Source: Verrucomicrobiota bacterium
GTDB taxonomy: Bacteria > Verrucomicrobiota > Verrucomicrobiia > Opitutales > Opitutaceae
NCBI GenBank assembly: GCA_023446735.1
Contig: JAEXPQ010000114.1
Coordinates: 1-16,640 of the forward strand
Reading direction: 5' to 3'
Length of the DNA stretch: 16,640 nucleotides
Shown: positions 1-6,999 of the stretch, one piece after another
How positions within the stretch are numbered: the first letter of the stretch is position 1
How the letters are laid out: each line of letters opens with the position of its first letter
Notes under the pieces: generated by a model
Told to the model about the DNA's origin: nothing
The model's database searches: none
What the model saw: only the letters and a program-made list of their open reading frames with translations
Translations under genes and position numbers: made by a program

Positions 1-50
1 TCGGTGGTGGCGAAGGCCATGTTGCCAACGTACAGCTTGGAGTTGCTCAT
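1..50 (-). CDS. RRM-type RNA-binding protein, N-terminal fragment
   Basis: Only the first 16 codons are in the window; the gene runs off the left edge on the minus strand. They read MSNSKLYVGNMAFATT, which matches the start of the small single-RRM proteins, where the (K)LYVGNL-F-TT segment is beta-strand 1 with the RNP-2 motif. Members of this family are short (about 80-120 residues), bind single-stranded RNA and are often cold-induced in cyanobacteria and other bacteria. The ATG at 48-50 is chosen because the RNP-2 motif begins a few residues later, as is usual. Upstream there is only an A-rich GAAAGAAA stretch, not a good Shine-Dalgarno site. The identification rests on 16 residues, but the motif is distinctive. 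Confidence 0.75.
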   Translation of the reverse strand, partial: MSNSKLYVGNMAFATT

Positions 51-267
51 TTGAATTTCTTTCGTCGATCCCCGTCGCTAGGCAGCCTGTTCCCGGACCT
101 CGGGTTTCGAATCATCTTCTGAAGCAGTGCTCCAACCGACGATCCACCATGTTCTGTCTTCTAACGTATCTCTAACGAAGTGCGGCTAGAAGGAGGGAGC
201 GGCCGGAAATTGCAATTGAATTCTGCGCCACCCGACTGCGCGCCTCCGGCTCCCTCGGGAGGAACCC
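51..267. other. intergenic region between RRM gene and acyl-CoA synthetase gene
   Basis: This 217-bp gap should hold the promoter and 5' leader of the leftward RRM gene and the 3' end of the leftward acyl-CoA synthetase transcript. I see no coding potential. On the minus strand the heptamer CGTTAGA occurs twice, separated by GATA (160-177). An 8-bp inverted repeat (193-200 with 249-256, GAGGGAGC/GCTCCCTC) encloses a 48-nt loop that contains the palindrome AATTGCAATT. Neither looks like a classic terminator, since there is no T tract next to a compact stem. No convincing -35/-10 pair is visible. Confidence 0.4.
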
Positions 268-1863
268 TCATCGTTTGTCCCGCGCCCGGAGTTCGACCCG
301 ACGGGTTTTGCCGCTGGTGGTTTTCGGCAGTTCGGCGACGAACTCGATCTCGCGGGGGTACTTGAACGGCGCGATCGCGCGTTTGCAGTGCTGCTGGAGC
401 TCCTCCTTCAGCGCGTCGCTCGGCGCGGCTCCGGCGCGGAGCACGATGAAGGCTTTCACGATCTGGCCGCGGGCCGGATCGGGCTTGCCGACGATGGCGA
501 CCTCGAGGACCGCCGGATGCTCGATGAGCGCGCTCTCCACCTCGAAGGGACCGATGCGGTAGCCGGAGCTCTTGATGACATCGTCGCGGCGACCGATGAA
601 CCAGTAGTACCCGTCGGCGTCGCGTGTGGCGCGGTCGCCGGTGAGGTACCAGTCGCCGCGGAACTTGTCGGCGGTCTCCTCGGGGTTGAGCCAGTATTCC
701 TGGAACAGCCCGAGCGGGCGCTGCGGTTTCACGCGGATGGCGATCTCGCCCTCGGCGGTGCCGGGCGGCAGTTCGTGGCCTTCGTCGTCGATGAGCGAGA
801 CGTTCATTCCCGGCGTGGCCTTGCCCATCGAGCCGGGGCGCACCGGGAAGCCCAGCGAACGGAAGTTGCCGACGAGCACCACGGTCTCCGTCTGGCCGTA
901 GGCCTCGTAGATCTCGAGGCCGGTGGCCTGTTTCCAAAGTTTGATGACCTCGGGGTTGAGCGGCTCGCCGGCGGTGACGCAGTGGCGCAGCTTCGGGAAG
1001 CGGCGGCGCGAGAGGTCTTCCCGCACGATGAGGCGCAGCGCGGTGGGCGGGGCGCACCAGGTGGAGATCGGGAAGCACTCGAGCATGTCGAGCGTGAGGG
1101 CGGGGTCGAACTTCCCGTGGACGTCGAGGGCGAAGATGCAGGCGCCCATCTGCCATGGGCCGTAGAAGCTGGACCAGGCGGCCTTGCCCCAGCCGAGGTC
1201 GGAGATGTTCCAGTGGACGTCGTCCTCCTTGAGGTCGAGCCAGAGGCCGCCGGTGAGGCGGTGGCCGATCGCGTAGCTGGCCTGCGTGTGCAGGACCATC
1301 TTGGGTTCGCCGGTGGTGGCGCTGGTGAAATAGATGATGCCCGGGTCGGCGGCGCGGATGGGCTCGTCTTTGAAAACGTTGGACGCGGTGCGCAGACCGG
1401 CGTCGAAATCGACCCAGCCGACGGCCGCGCTCTCGACGATGAGGCTGATGCCGCGGAACGAGCCGACCTTCGCGATGCCGTCGCCGGTGGTGATGACGGC
1501 GGCGACCTGCGCGGTCTCGATGCGGTAGTGGACCTCGCGCGGGGTGAGCAGCAGCGTGGCCGGCACGGGCACGGCGCCGAGGCGGATCAGGCCGAGCATC
1601 GAGATCCACCACTGCGGCAGGCGCGGGAGCATCACGAGCACGCGGTCGCCGCGCCTCACGCCGGAAGCGCGGAGGAAGTTGGCCGCCTGGGCGCTGAGTG
1701 CGGCGATCTCCCGGAAGGTGTACTTGCGCGCGGCGCGGGTGCCGGCGTCGACCCACCAGAGGGCGGGGGCCTCGGGGCGGGTTTGGGCCCACCGATCAAC
1801 TACATCGGTGGCGAAGTTGAAGAACTCGGGGGCGGTCGGTTCGGCGGCATCGTGGGTCTGCAT
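268..1863 (-). CDS. acyl-CoA synthetase, AMP-forming (medium-chain ACSM-like)
   Basis: A 531-residue member of the adenylate-forming (ANL) superfamily, which activates a carboxylic acid with ATP to an acyl-AMP and transfers it to CoA. All core motifs are present in order: the phosphate-binding loop FTSATTGEPK (179-188), YEAYGQTE (319-326), WYLTGD (405-410), the hinge region with GYRIGPFEVE (434-443) and the C-terminal PKTTSGK (513-519), whose Lys519 is the adenylation lysine. The segment DLGWGKAAWSSFYGPW resembles mammalian ACSM and bacterial medium-chain enzymes more than acetyl-CoA synthetase, so a medium-chain or branched/aromatic acid substrate is my inference. The phosphate loop has Ala182 where Gly is usual. 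Length is normal. The gene is divergent from comF and alone on its strand. The ATG at 1863 has no obvious Shine-Dalgarno site. Substrate unknown. Confidence 0.9.
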   Translation of the reverse strand: MQTHDAAEPTAPEFFNFATDVVDRWAQTRPEAPALWWVDAGTRAARKYTFREIAALSAQAANFLRASGVRRGDRVLVMLPRLPQWWISMLGLIRLGAVPVPATLLLTPREVHYRIETAQVAAVITTGDGIAKVGSFRGISLIVESAAVGWVDFDAGLRTASNVFKDEPIRAADPGIIYFTSATTGEPKMVLHTQASYAIGHRLTGGLWLDLKEDDVHWNISDLGWGKAAWSSFYGPWQMGACIFALDVHGKFDPALTLDMLECFPISTWCAPPTALRLIVREDLSRRRFPKLRHCVTAGEPLNPEVIKLWKQATGLEIYEAYGQTETVVLVGNFRSLGFPVRPGSMGKATPGMNVSLIDDEGHELPPGTAEGEIAIRVKPQRPLGLFQEYWLNPEETADKFRGDWYLTGDRATRDADGYYWFIGRRDDVIKSSGYRIGPFEVESALIEHPAVLEVAIVGKPDPARGQIVKAFIVLRAGAAPSDALKEELQQHCKRAIAPFKYPREIEFVAELPKTTSGKTRRVELRARDKR

Positions 1864-1976
1864 CGCGCGGAAAAGTGTTGGCAGGCGGCGGAGGAAGGGA
1901 AGCCGGAAGAACGGGCCCGGGCGGCCGCACTTTGGCGCTTCCCCTGGGGGGCGCGACCGGCAGGATGCCGGGTGTC

Positions 1977-2720
1977 ATGGGAGTGAACGGACGAGGCCTG
2001 CGGGGGTGGCTGCGCGCGCTGCGCGACGCGTGGTTTCCTCCGGTATGCGCGCACTGCCGCGGCTTGGTCGATCCGGCGCGGCGGCACCATCTTTGCGAGG
2101 CGTGCGCCCGCCGGGTGCAGCGTGTGGGCGGGGCCCGTTGCACGACCTGCGGGTATCCGTTCTTCGGGGCGCCGGAGGCGGAGCGGGTGTGCGAGCATTG
2201 TTTCGAGCTGCGGCCGGAGTATCGCGAGGGGCGCACGGCGGTGCTGCTGCGGGGCCCGGCGCGCACGTTGGTGATCGATCTCAAGTACCACGGTGGCGTG
2301 CACCTGCTTGCGGAAATCGGGCTGGTCGCGCGCGAAGCGGAGGGGTTCCTCGATCACTTGCGCGGCGCGACGCTGGTGCCGGTGCCGCTGCATCCGCGCA
2401 AGTTGCGCGAGCGCGGCTACAACCAGTCGCGGTTGCTGGCGGCGACCTTCGCGAAGGCCGCCGGCGGCGGCACGCGGGTGGAGGAGGTCTTGCGGCGGGT
2501 GCGGGACACCGACACCCAAACGCGCCTCGACCGACGCACGCGCCAGGAGAATCTCCAAGGCGCGTTCGCGGCCGCGCGGGCGTGCCGTCTGGATCCGGGC
2601 CGCCGGTATGTGATCATCGACGATGTGTTCACGACGGGGGCGACGCTCAACGCCTGCGCGGTCGCGCTGCGGCGGGGCGGGGCGCGGGAGATCGATGTCG
2701 CGACCTTCGGGCACGGGTGA
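1977..2720 (+). CDS. comF: ComF family phosphoribosyltransferase-like protein
   Basis: A 247-residue ComF-type protein. The N-terminal third carries four Cys pairs (CAHC 24-27, CEAC 40-43, CTTC 55-58, CEHC 72-75) that form the family's zinc-ribbon part. The C-terminal part is a type I phosphoribosyltransferase fold with PVPLHPRKLRERGYNQS and the PRPP loop VIIDDVFTTGATL (212-224). In naturally transformable bacteria ComF acts in the cytoplasm on incoming single-stranded DNA; in many other genomes its role is unknown. The start at 1977 is preferred because AGGA lies 11 bases upstream and the product then begins just before the typical WFPPVC segment; ATG at 1965 is an alternative adding four residues. 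The reading frame is open further upstream but the sequence there looks non-coding. No other competence gene is in the window. Confidence 0.9.
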   Translation: MGVNGRGLRGWLRALRDAWFPPVCAHCRGLVDPARRHHLCEACARRVQRVGGARCTTCGYPFFGAPEAERVCEHCFELRPEYREGRTAVLLRGPARTLVIDLKYHGGVHLLAEIGLVAREAEGFLDHLRGATLVPVPLHPRKLRERGYNQSRLLAATFAKAAGGGTRVEEVLRRVRDTDTQTRLDRRTRQENLQGAFAAARACRLDPGRRYVIIDDVFTTGATLNACAVALRRGGAREIDVATFGHG

Positions 2721-2743
2721 GCCGCGGCCCCGGGCGCCGCGGC
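2721..2743. terminator. GC-rich hairpin between convergent comF and MBL-fold gene
   Basis: GCCGCGGC at 2721-2728 pairs with GCCGCGGC at 2736-2743 around a 7-base loop. It lies immediately after the comF stop codon and 4 bases from the stop of the opposing gene. It may end transcription from both sides, but it has no T tract on either side, so a terminator role is only probable. Confidence 0.45.
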
Positions 2744-2747
2744 GGGT

Positions 2748-3731
2748 TCAGAAGCCGAGGCCGAACTCGAGCTGGTTCTCCTTGCCGATGGCCCAGGCGT
2801 CGAGCCCGCGGGAGCGGAGCGTCTGGGCGAATTCCGCGGCGAAGCCGTGCACCGTGATCACGCGCCGCGGCTGCGCCCGCTCGACGAACTCGAGCAGTTC
2901 CGGGAAATCGGCGTGGTCGGAGAGCGGGAAGGCGGCGTCGCAGCCCGTCTGGTACTTGGTGGCGGCGTCGAGCGCCCAGCCGGTGAGCATGGCGGTGCGG
3001 CGGGGGGCGAGACGCGCGAGCCAGGCCTTCGAGGACTGGGGCGGCGCGATGACGACGTGGCCCGGCGCGGCGAGGGGGTCGAAGTCGCGGTAGGCGGGAA
3101 AGGAGAAGCCGAGTTGTTCGCAGAGGCGGGTGAGGCGGAGAATCTCGGGGTGGAGCATCACGGGCAGCTCGGCGCCGGCGAGGCAGGCGAGGATCTCCTG
3201 GGCCTTGCCGAGGCTGTAGCCGAGGAGCACGGGGACGGCGCCGGCGGCCAACGTTTCGCGGCAGAAGCGCACCATGGCGGCGATGGTTTCCTCGGCGGGC
3301 GGCAGACGGTACTTCGGGAGGCCGAAGGTTGTCTCCATGATCAGGACATCGGCGCGGGGCACGACGCAGGGTTCGGCGGCCCGGCCGGGGCGGAGCTTGA
3401 AGTCGCCGGAGTAGAGCAGGCGGCCGTGCTCGCTTTCGAGGAGGAGCTGAGCGGAGCCGGCGATGTGTCCGGCGGGCAGGAACGTGGCCTGGCACCCGGG
3501 CGCGAGCTCGAAGGACCGGCCGAACGGCTGCGTGAGCAACTCGCGGCGGGCGGGCTGGCGGGCGTGCATCAGGCGGGCGGTGGCCTCGGTGCAGAGCGTG
3601 AGCTGGTGCCGCGCCATGTGGTCGAAATGGGCGTGAGACACGAAGGAGCGCGCGGTCGGCCGCGGGGCATCGAGCCACCAGTCGATCTGGGGCAGATAGA
3701 GCCCATGGCGGAGTTGGACGTCCCACGACAT
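2748..3731 (-). CDS. metallo-beta-lactamase-fold exonuclease-like protein (YSH1/ligase-associated Exo type)
   Basis: A 327-residue MBL-fold hydrolase of the beta-CASP/CPSF-like branch. Visible metal-binding motifs are HAHFDH (33-38), the GH of PAGHIAGSAQ (His89), the Asp of YSGDFK (about 110), METTFG (motif A-like), SDHADF (271-276, motif B-like) and VHG (about 295). The segment TFGLPKYRLPP with GYSLGKAQEIL resembles the putative exonuclease that accompanies ATP-dependent DNA ligase in many bacteria, so a nuclease role on DNA or RNA is inferred. No ligase gene is in the window. The ATG at 3731 is chosen; an in-frame GTG at 3755 would add eight residues (LWPLARW follows it), and neither has a good Shine-Dalgarno site. 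It sits 63 bp downstream of the ArsR-methyltransferase gene on the same strand, so the two probably share a transcript. It could instead be an RNA-processing enzyme. Confidence 0.8.
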   Translation of the reverse strand: MSWDVQLRHGLYLPQIDWWLDAPRPTARSFVSHAHFDHMARHQLTLCTEATARLMHARQPARRELLTQPFGRSFELAPGCQATFLPAGHIAGSAQLLLESEHGRLLYSGDFKLRPGRAAEPCVVPRADVLIMETTFGLPKYRLPPAEETIAAMVRFCRETLAAGAVPVLLGYSLGKAQEILACLAGAELPVMLHPEILRLTRLCEQLGFSFPAYRDFDPLAAPGHVVIAPPQSSKAWLARLAPRRTAMLTGWALDAATKYQTGCDAAFPLSDHADFPELLEFVERAQPRRVITVHGFAAEFAQTLRSRGLDAWAIGKENQLEFGLGF

Positions 3732-3794
3732 CCAGCGAGCAAGCGGCCAGAGCACGGGGCGGTCAAACGGCGAACGGGCCGGCCGGTGCGCCGT

Positions 3795-4733
3795 TCACGG
3801 CGCGGGCTTGAAGCCGGCGGCCAGCAGGGTCTCGAAATGGGGGGCCTCCGTCTCGCGCGCGACGACCGTGACCTCGACCTGCCCGAAGCCGGCCTTCTTC
3901 AGGAAGCCGTGGAGGGCGCTCTCCTTGAAGCCGAGCCAGCGGTCGGCGTAGAGCTCGTGCGCCTTCTCGAAATCGTGGGCCTTGAGGTCGAGCACGATGA
4001 GCTGGCCGGCGGGCTTGAGAATTCGATACGCCTCCTCGACGGCGCGCTGGGGATGTTCGGCGTGGTGCAATGCCTGGCTGAGGATGGCGAGGTCGACCGA
4101 GGCGTCGGCGAGGGGGACGGATTCGATGTCGCCGAGAAGGTAGCGCAGGTTCTCGAGGTTGTTCTTGGCGGCGAGCTCGGTGCCGACTTCGACCATGCGC
4201 GGGGAGTTGTCGACGCACCAGACCTGGGCGGCGCGCCGGGCGAGGAGTTGGGAGAGGAGCCCTTCGCCGGCGCCGAGATCGGCGATGACGATCCCGGGGA
4301 CGAGGCGCAGGGCGAGGTGGCCGATCGCCTCCCAGGAGCGGCCGGGACAGTAGTTTTTCCCGAGGCGGCCGGCGACAAGGTTGAAGTACTCCTCGGATTG
4401 CCGGCGGCGGCGAGCCAGGATGCGTTCGAGGTTGCCGCGGTCCTCGGCGCATTCGGGCTGGTCGGCGATGGCCTCGGCCGCGGTTTGCAGCAGGGTGAGG
4501 TGTCGCGGGTCGAGGCCGGGGCGGAGCGAGTAGTAGGCGCGTTTGCCGTCGCGGCGGTCGACGACGAAGCCGGCCTGGCGCAGTAGCGAGAGCTGGGAAG
4601 AAATGCGCGACTGGGCCATGTCGAGGATCTCCTGAATCTCGGCGACGGAGAGCTCCTCGCGCAGCAGGAGGGCGAGCAGGCGCAAGCGGGTGGGATCGGC
4701 GAGAATCTTCAGGGTGTCCCAGGGGGATTTCAT
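3795..4733 (-). CDS. ArsR-family regulator fused to SAM-dependent methyltransferase
   Basis: A 312-residue two-domain protein. Residues 1 to about 75 form an ArsR-type winged helix: LADPTRLRLLALL, then AEIQEILDMAQSRISSQLSLLRQAGFV as the recognition region, and a DGKRAYYSL wing. From about 125 onward is a class I methyltransferase domain: motif I DLGAGEGLLS (152-161), the acidic VDNS (Asp175), GDIE (about 201), SQALHH (motif IV region) and LKPAGQLIVLDL. Fusions of this type are widespread; SahR-like members sense S-adenosylhomocysteine and control methionine-cycle genes, but no such genes are nearby here. The ArsR part lacks a CxC-like metal site, which argues against metal sensing. The ATG at 4733 is chosen because the ArsR domain starts there; the open frame extends 53 codons upstream through low-quality sequence. 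It is divergent from the lipoprotein gene and probably co-transcribed with the downstream MBL-fold gene. Confidence 0.88.
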   Translation of the reverse strand: MKSPWDTLKILADPTRLRLLALLLREELSVAEIQEILDMAQSRISSQLSLLRQAGFVVDRRDGKRAYYSLRPGLDPRHLTLLQTAAEAIADQPECAEDRGNLERILARRRRQSEEYFNLVAGRLGKNYCPGRSWEAIGHLALRLVPGIVIADLGAGEGLLSQLLARRAAQVWCVDNSPRMVEVGTELAAKNNLENLRYLLGDIESVPLADASVDLAILSQALHHAEHPQRAVEEAYRILKPAGQLIVLDLKAHDFEKAHELYADRWLGFKESALHGFLKKAGFGQVEVTVVARETEAPHFETLLAAGFKPAP

Positions 4734-4932
4734 CGCGGCGCCACTGTGGCACGGGATCGGGGGCGATTGCACGTACGAATCCGGCGGTCGCGTTGCGGCG
4801 GCGCGCGCAAGTTTTTGTTTATTTCGCGGCGCGGGTCCGCGATCCTTCCTTGTTCGGTGCGAATCGTTATGCTGGCTCGCACCGCAAATCATCCTTATCG
4901 CGGCATCCCAAACCTAGCTTCACAACTTGTAG
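4734..4932. other. divergent intergenic region, ArsR-methyltransferase / lipoprotein
   Basis: This 199-bp spacer should contain both divergent promoters and any operator for the ArsR-type regulator. It includes an A/T-rich patch at 4808-4825 (AAGTTTTTGTTTATTT), unusual for this GC-rich region. A TATGCT hexamer at 4868-4873 is a possible -10 for the lipoprotein gene, but its -35 (around 4846, TTCCTT) is poor. I could not identify a perfect palindromic ArsR operator by eye. Confidence 0.3.
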
Positions 4933-5640
4933 ATGAATCCCCGAAAGCTATTCATTGGCCTGTCCGTCGGCGGTCTCCTGATCGCCGGCTGCACGACCCC
5001 ACAACAAACCGCCAAGCCCGTGCCGCCGGCACCGAAACCCGTCCCTGCGCCGGCGGCTCCACAGCCCCCACCGCCGGAGGTGACCGAGACCCCTCAGCCG
5101 GTCGTCACGCCCGAGGCGCAGGCCGTGGTCGAGGCCCTGACCGAGCCCACCGAAGGCGGTTTGGCGCACGAGATCACGGAGACCACCGGTTTCCCGCAGG
5201 CGATGGCCTCGTTGAAGACGGGCGCCGATGCCCCGACCGTCGAACAGCCGCAGAACTACGCGACCCAGCCGCCGACGCGCGGCCTCACCGCCGACGGTGC
5301 TTCGGCCGAATTGGTCGAACGCGACTGGACCGGCGTGGTGCTTGTGCCCGTGAACGCCGAATACTCGAGGCTCTACACGGCGCTGGTGCAGCTGACCTCG
5401 ATCGAGGCGCACCCGCTCACCGACGGACGAGTGCGGATCTGGACCCGCGTGCGGAATGCGACGCGCGCCCCGGTGCAGGTCGGCGTGGCTTGTTCCTTCG
5501 TGATGCAGGACAAGGGCGAACCGACGCCCCCGCGGTTCTATTCCCTGGACATCCCGGTGGGCGGCTACCGCGACGTGTTCTTCGTCTCCGGCGTGGGCAA
5601 GCTCACCAACTACACGGTGCTGGTGAAGGCGGGCAACTGA
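4933..5640 (+). CDS. proline-rich outer-membrane-type lipoprotein, possibly YcfL/DUF1425-like
   Basis: A 235-residue exported lipoprotein. The signal peptide is MNPRKLFIGLSVGGLLIAGC, with lipobox LIAG before Cys20. Asp is not at position +2 (Thr21), so outer-membrane sorting is expected by the E. coli rule. Residues 25-60 form a Pro/Ala-rich linker, probably a tether. Residues about 130-235 look like a small beta-sandwich: VLVPVNAEYSRLYTALVQ, then RIWTRVRNATRAPVQVGVACSF and a C-terminal VFFVSGVGKLTNYTVLV. The pattern of a variation on 'contributions of residual strands plus a comparison of polar turns' recalls DUF1425 (YcfL) lipoproteins, a weak match by eye. Its function is unknown. The ATG at 4933 has no clear Shine-Dalgarno site. 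It is a single-gene unit, followed by a strong terminator. Confidence 0.8.
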   Translation: MNPRKLFIGLSVGGLLIAGCTTPQQTAKPVPPAPKPVPAPAAPQPPPPEVTETPQPVVTPEAQAVVEALTEPTEGGLAHEITETTGFPQAMASLKTGADAPTVEQPQNYATQPPTRGLTADGASAELVERDWTGVVLVPVNAEYSRLYTALVQLTSIEAHPLTDGRVRIWTRVRNATRAPVQVGVACSFVMQDKGEPTPPRFYSLDIPVGGYRDVFFVSGVGKLTNYTVLVKAGN

Positions 5641-5669
5641 CGCCGCCGCGCCTCGTGCTGTTTTCCGGC

Positions 5670-5708
5670 CGCGGCCGCCTTCCTCTGGTTGGCGGCCGCG
5701 TCTCTTTT
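5670..5708 (+). terminator. intrinsic terminator of the lipoprotein gene
   Basis: A perfect 10-bp stem (CGCGGCCGCC 5670-5679 with GGCGGCCGCG 5691-5700) has an 11-base loop and is followed by TCTCTTTT. It lies 30 bp after the lipoprotein stop. The T tract overlaps the TAA stop codon of the opposing DRTGG gene (5707-5709). The minus-strand side has no T tract, so it should work mainly on the plus strand. Confidence 0.85.
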
Positions 5709-6873
5709 AGAACGAGGCGAGCAGCTTCACCAGGTCGACATGGTCGAGGACCATGCGTTTGATGATCGGGATCTTGTCGGCGTCCTGGGGCTGGGTCTTG
5801 ATCGTCATGCTGTTGATCTTCGAGGCCACCGCGTAGGACTCGGAGGCGACGGCGACGACCGGAATGGGCGTCTGCGAGAGCAGTTCGAGCAAACGCGGAT
5901 GGGGCAGGGTGTTGCCGGTGAGGACGATGCCGGAAACGACTTTGCGGCCGGAGAGTCCGGCGGTGGAGATGGTAGCGAAGAGCAGGTCGTCGCGGTCGCC
6001 GGGCGTGACGAGGAGCACGCCGGGCTTGAGCGTGTCGATCACGCCCTTGGCGGTCATGGCGCCGATGACAACCTCCTCGATCCGTTCGTTGGCGCCGGTG
6101 GCGCGCCCGTTGAGCCAGCGCCCGCCGATCTCCTCGACGATCTGGGCGAGGTTGGGCGACGTGAGGGTCTTCTGGGTTGGGAGGACGCCCAGCAGCGGCA
6201 CACCGAGACGGGCGAGGCCCTTGCCGGCGTAGTCGGCGATGAAGCCGAGCTTGTCGGGGTCCACCTTGTTGACGATCGCGCCGATGACCTGCACGCCTTC
6301 GCGATCGAAGAGCGCCTTGTTCATCGCGATCTCGTCGACGGGGCGGCCGATGCCCCCGGAGGAGACGAGGATGACCTTGGCGTCGAGCAGGCGGGCGACG
6401 GAGGCGTTGGAGAGATCGAAGACGGAGCCGACGCCCGCGTGGCCGGTGCCCTCGATGAGGGTGAAGTCCTTCTCCCAGGACACGCGGTCGAAGGCGCGGC
6501 AAATGCGGTCGACCAGCACGGGGAGGGTGCCGGCGGGATCGGTGAGGTAGCGACGGGTGAACTTCCCGTCGACCGTGACGGGGCTCATGCTCTCGATCGG
6601 GACCTTGACGTGGTAGACGTTCTCGAGAAGGACGGAATCCTCGTCGATCTGGTGGCCCTCGACCTCGACGAAGCGCTGGCCCACAGGCTTGATGAAGCCG
6701 ACACGCGGATACAGGGTCTGGAGCGCGGCGAAGAGGCCGAGGCAGGTGGTGGTCTTGCCCTCGTTCATCCGGGTGCCGGCGACGAAGATGCGCTTGGTGT
6801 CCTTGTTGGTCGGCTTTTCGAGGAGGCCGGCGGGGGCTTCCTGGAAGCCGTCGGGCATGGTGGTGGTGGGCAT
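5707..6873 (-). CDS. P-loop/DRTGG protein, separate N-terminal (regulatory) part of Pta
   Basis: A 388-residue protein corresponding to the N-terminal half of long phosphate acetyltransferases. Residues 28 to about 235 are a BioD/CobQ-like P-loop domain: GTRMNEGKTT (33-42), then IEGTGHAG (140-147) and VNKVDPDK. Residues about 240-350 are the DRTGG domain, ending in VTPGDRDDLL (around 289-298). In enterobacterial Pta this region is fused in front of the catalytic domain and modulates activity by NADH, ATP and pyruvate; here it is its own protein, encoded downstream of the catalytic gene on the same strand. The ATG at 6873 is chosen. The frame stays open to a TTG at 6996, right after the upstream stop, but that stretch is repeat-derived and rich in Arg, Pro, Ser and Gln. 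A second ATG at 6858 is possible. Confidence 0.85.
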   Translation of the reverse strand: MPTTTMPDGFQEAPAGLLEKPTNKDTKRIFVAGTRMNEGKTTTCLGLFAALQTLYPRVGFIKPVGQRFVEVEGHQIDEDSVLLENVYHVKVPIESMSPVTVDGKFTRRYLTDPAGTLPVLVDRICRAFDRVSWEKDFTLIEGTGHAGVGSVFDLSNASVARLLDAKVILVSSGGIGRPVDEIAMNKALFDREGVQVIGAIVNKVDPDKLGFIADYAGKGLARLGVPLLGVLPTQKTLTSPNLAQIVEEIGGRWLNGRATGANERIEEVVIGAMTAKGVIDTLKPGVLLVTPGDRDDLLFATISTAGLSGRKVVSGIVLTGNTLPHPRLLELLSQTPIPVVAVASESYAVASKINSMTIKTQPQDADKIPIIKRMVLDHVDLVKLLASF

Positions 6874-6999
6874 GGGCGGATTTGCGATTTGAGACTGCCG
6901 ATTTGCGATTGGGCGGCGGTGCGCGGTCCGCGGGGGGCGTCGTCGCGAAGCGGGATCGCTCCGCGGAATCTGCGGTCCGTGTTCCGAAATCCGCAATTG
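6874..6999 (-). repeat. repeat-rich 126-bp spacer inside the split-pta unit
   Basis: This spacer between two co-directional genes is a patchwork of short related words rather than ordinary spacer. GATTTGCGATT occurs twice, at 6879-6889 and 6900-6910, 21 bp apart. GCGGTCCG occurs twice (6923-6930, 6972-6979). CCGCGG flanks the middle part (6928-6933, 6961-6966), and AATCTGCGG and AATCCGCAA are variants of the same theme. It has no stop in the frame of the downstream gene and is 42 codons long. From general experience, words of the AATCGCAAATC type recur in intergenic regions of Verrucomicrobiota and Planctomycetota genomes, and give spurious Gln/Ser/Ile/Ala/Asn/Arg peptides. Confidence 0.6.

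Noticed and set aside
96..112. tRNA-like T-arm sequence GGTTTCGAATC
   Set aside because: The flanking bases do not form a T stem and there is no acceptor stem or anticodon arm around it.
388..1986. 532-codon plus-strand open frame opposite the acyl-CoA synthetase
   Set aside because: Low-complexity Gly/Asp/Glu/Ala/Arg composition, no recognisable domain, and fully antisense to an intact ANL enzyme.
2847..4586. 579-codon plus-strand open frame opposite the MBL-fold and ArsR-methyltransferase genes
   Set aside because: It is a mirror of two genes with intact catalytic motifs; composition is that of an antisense shadow.
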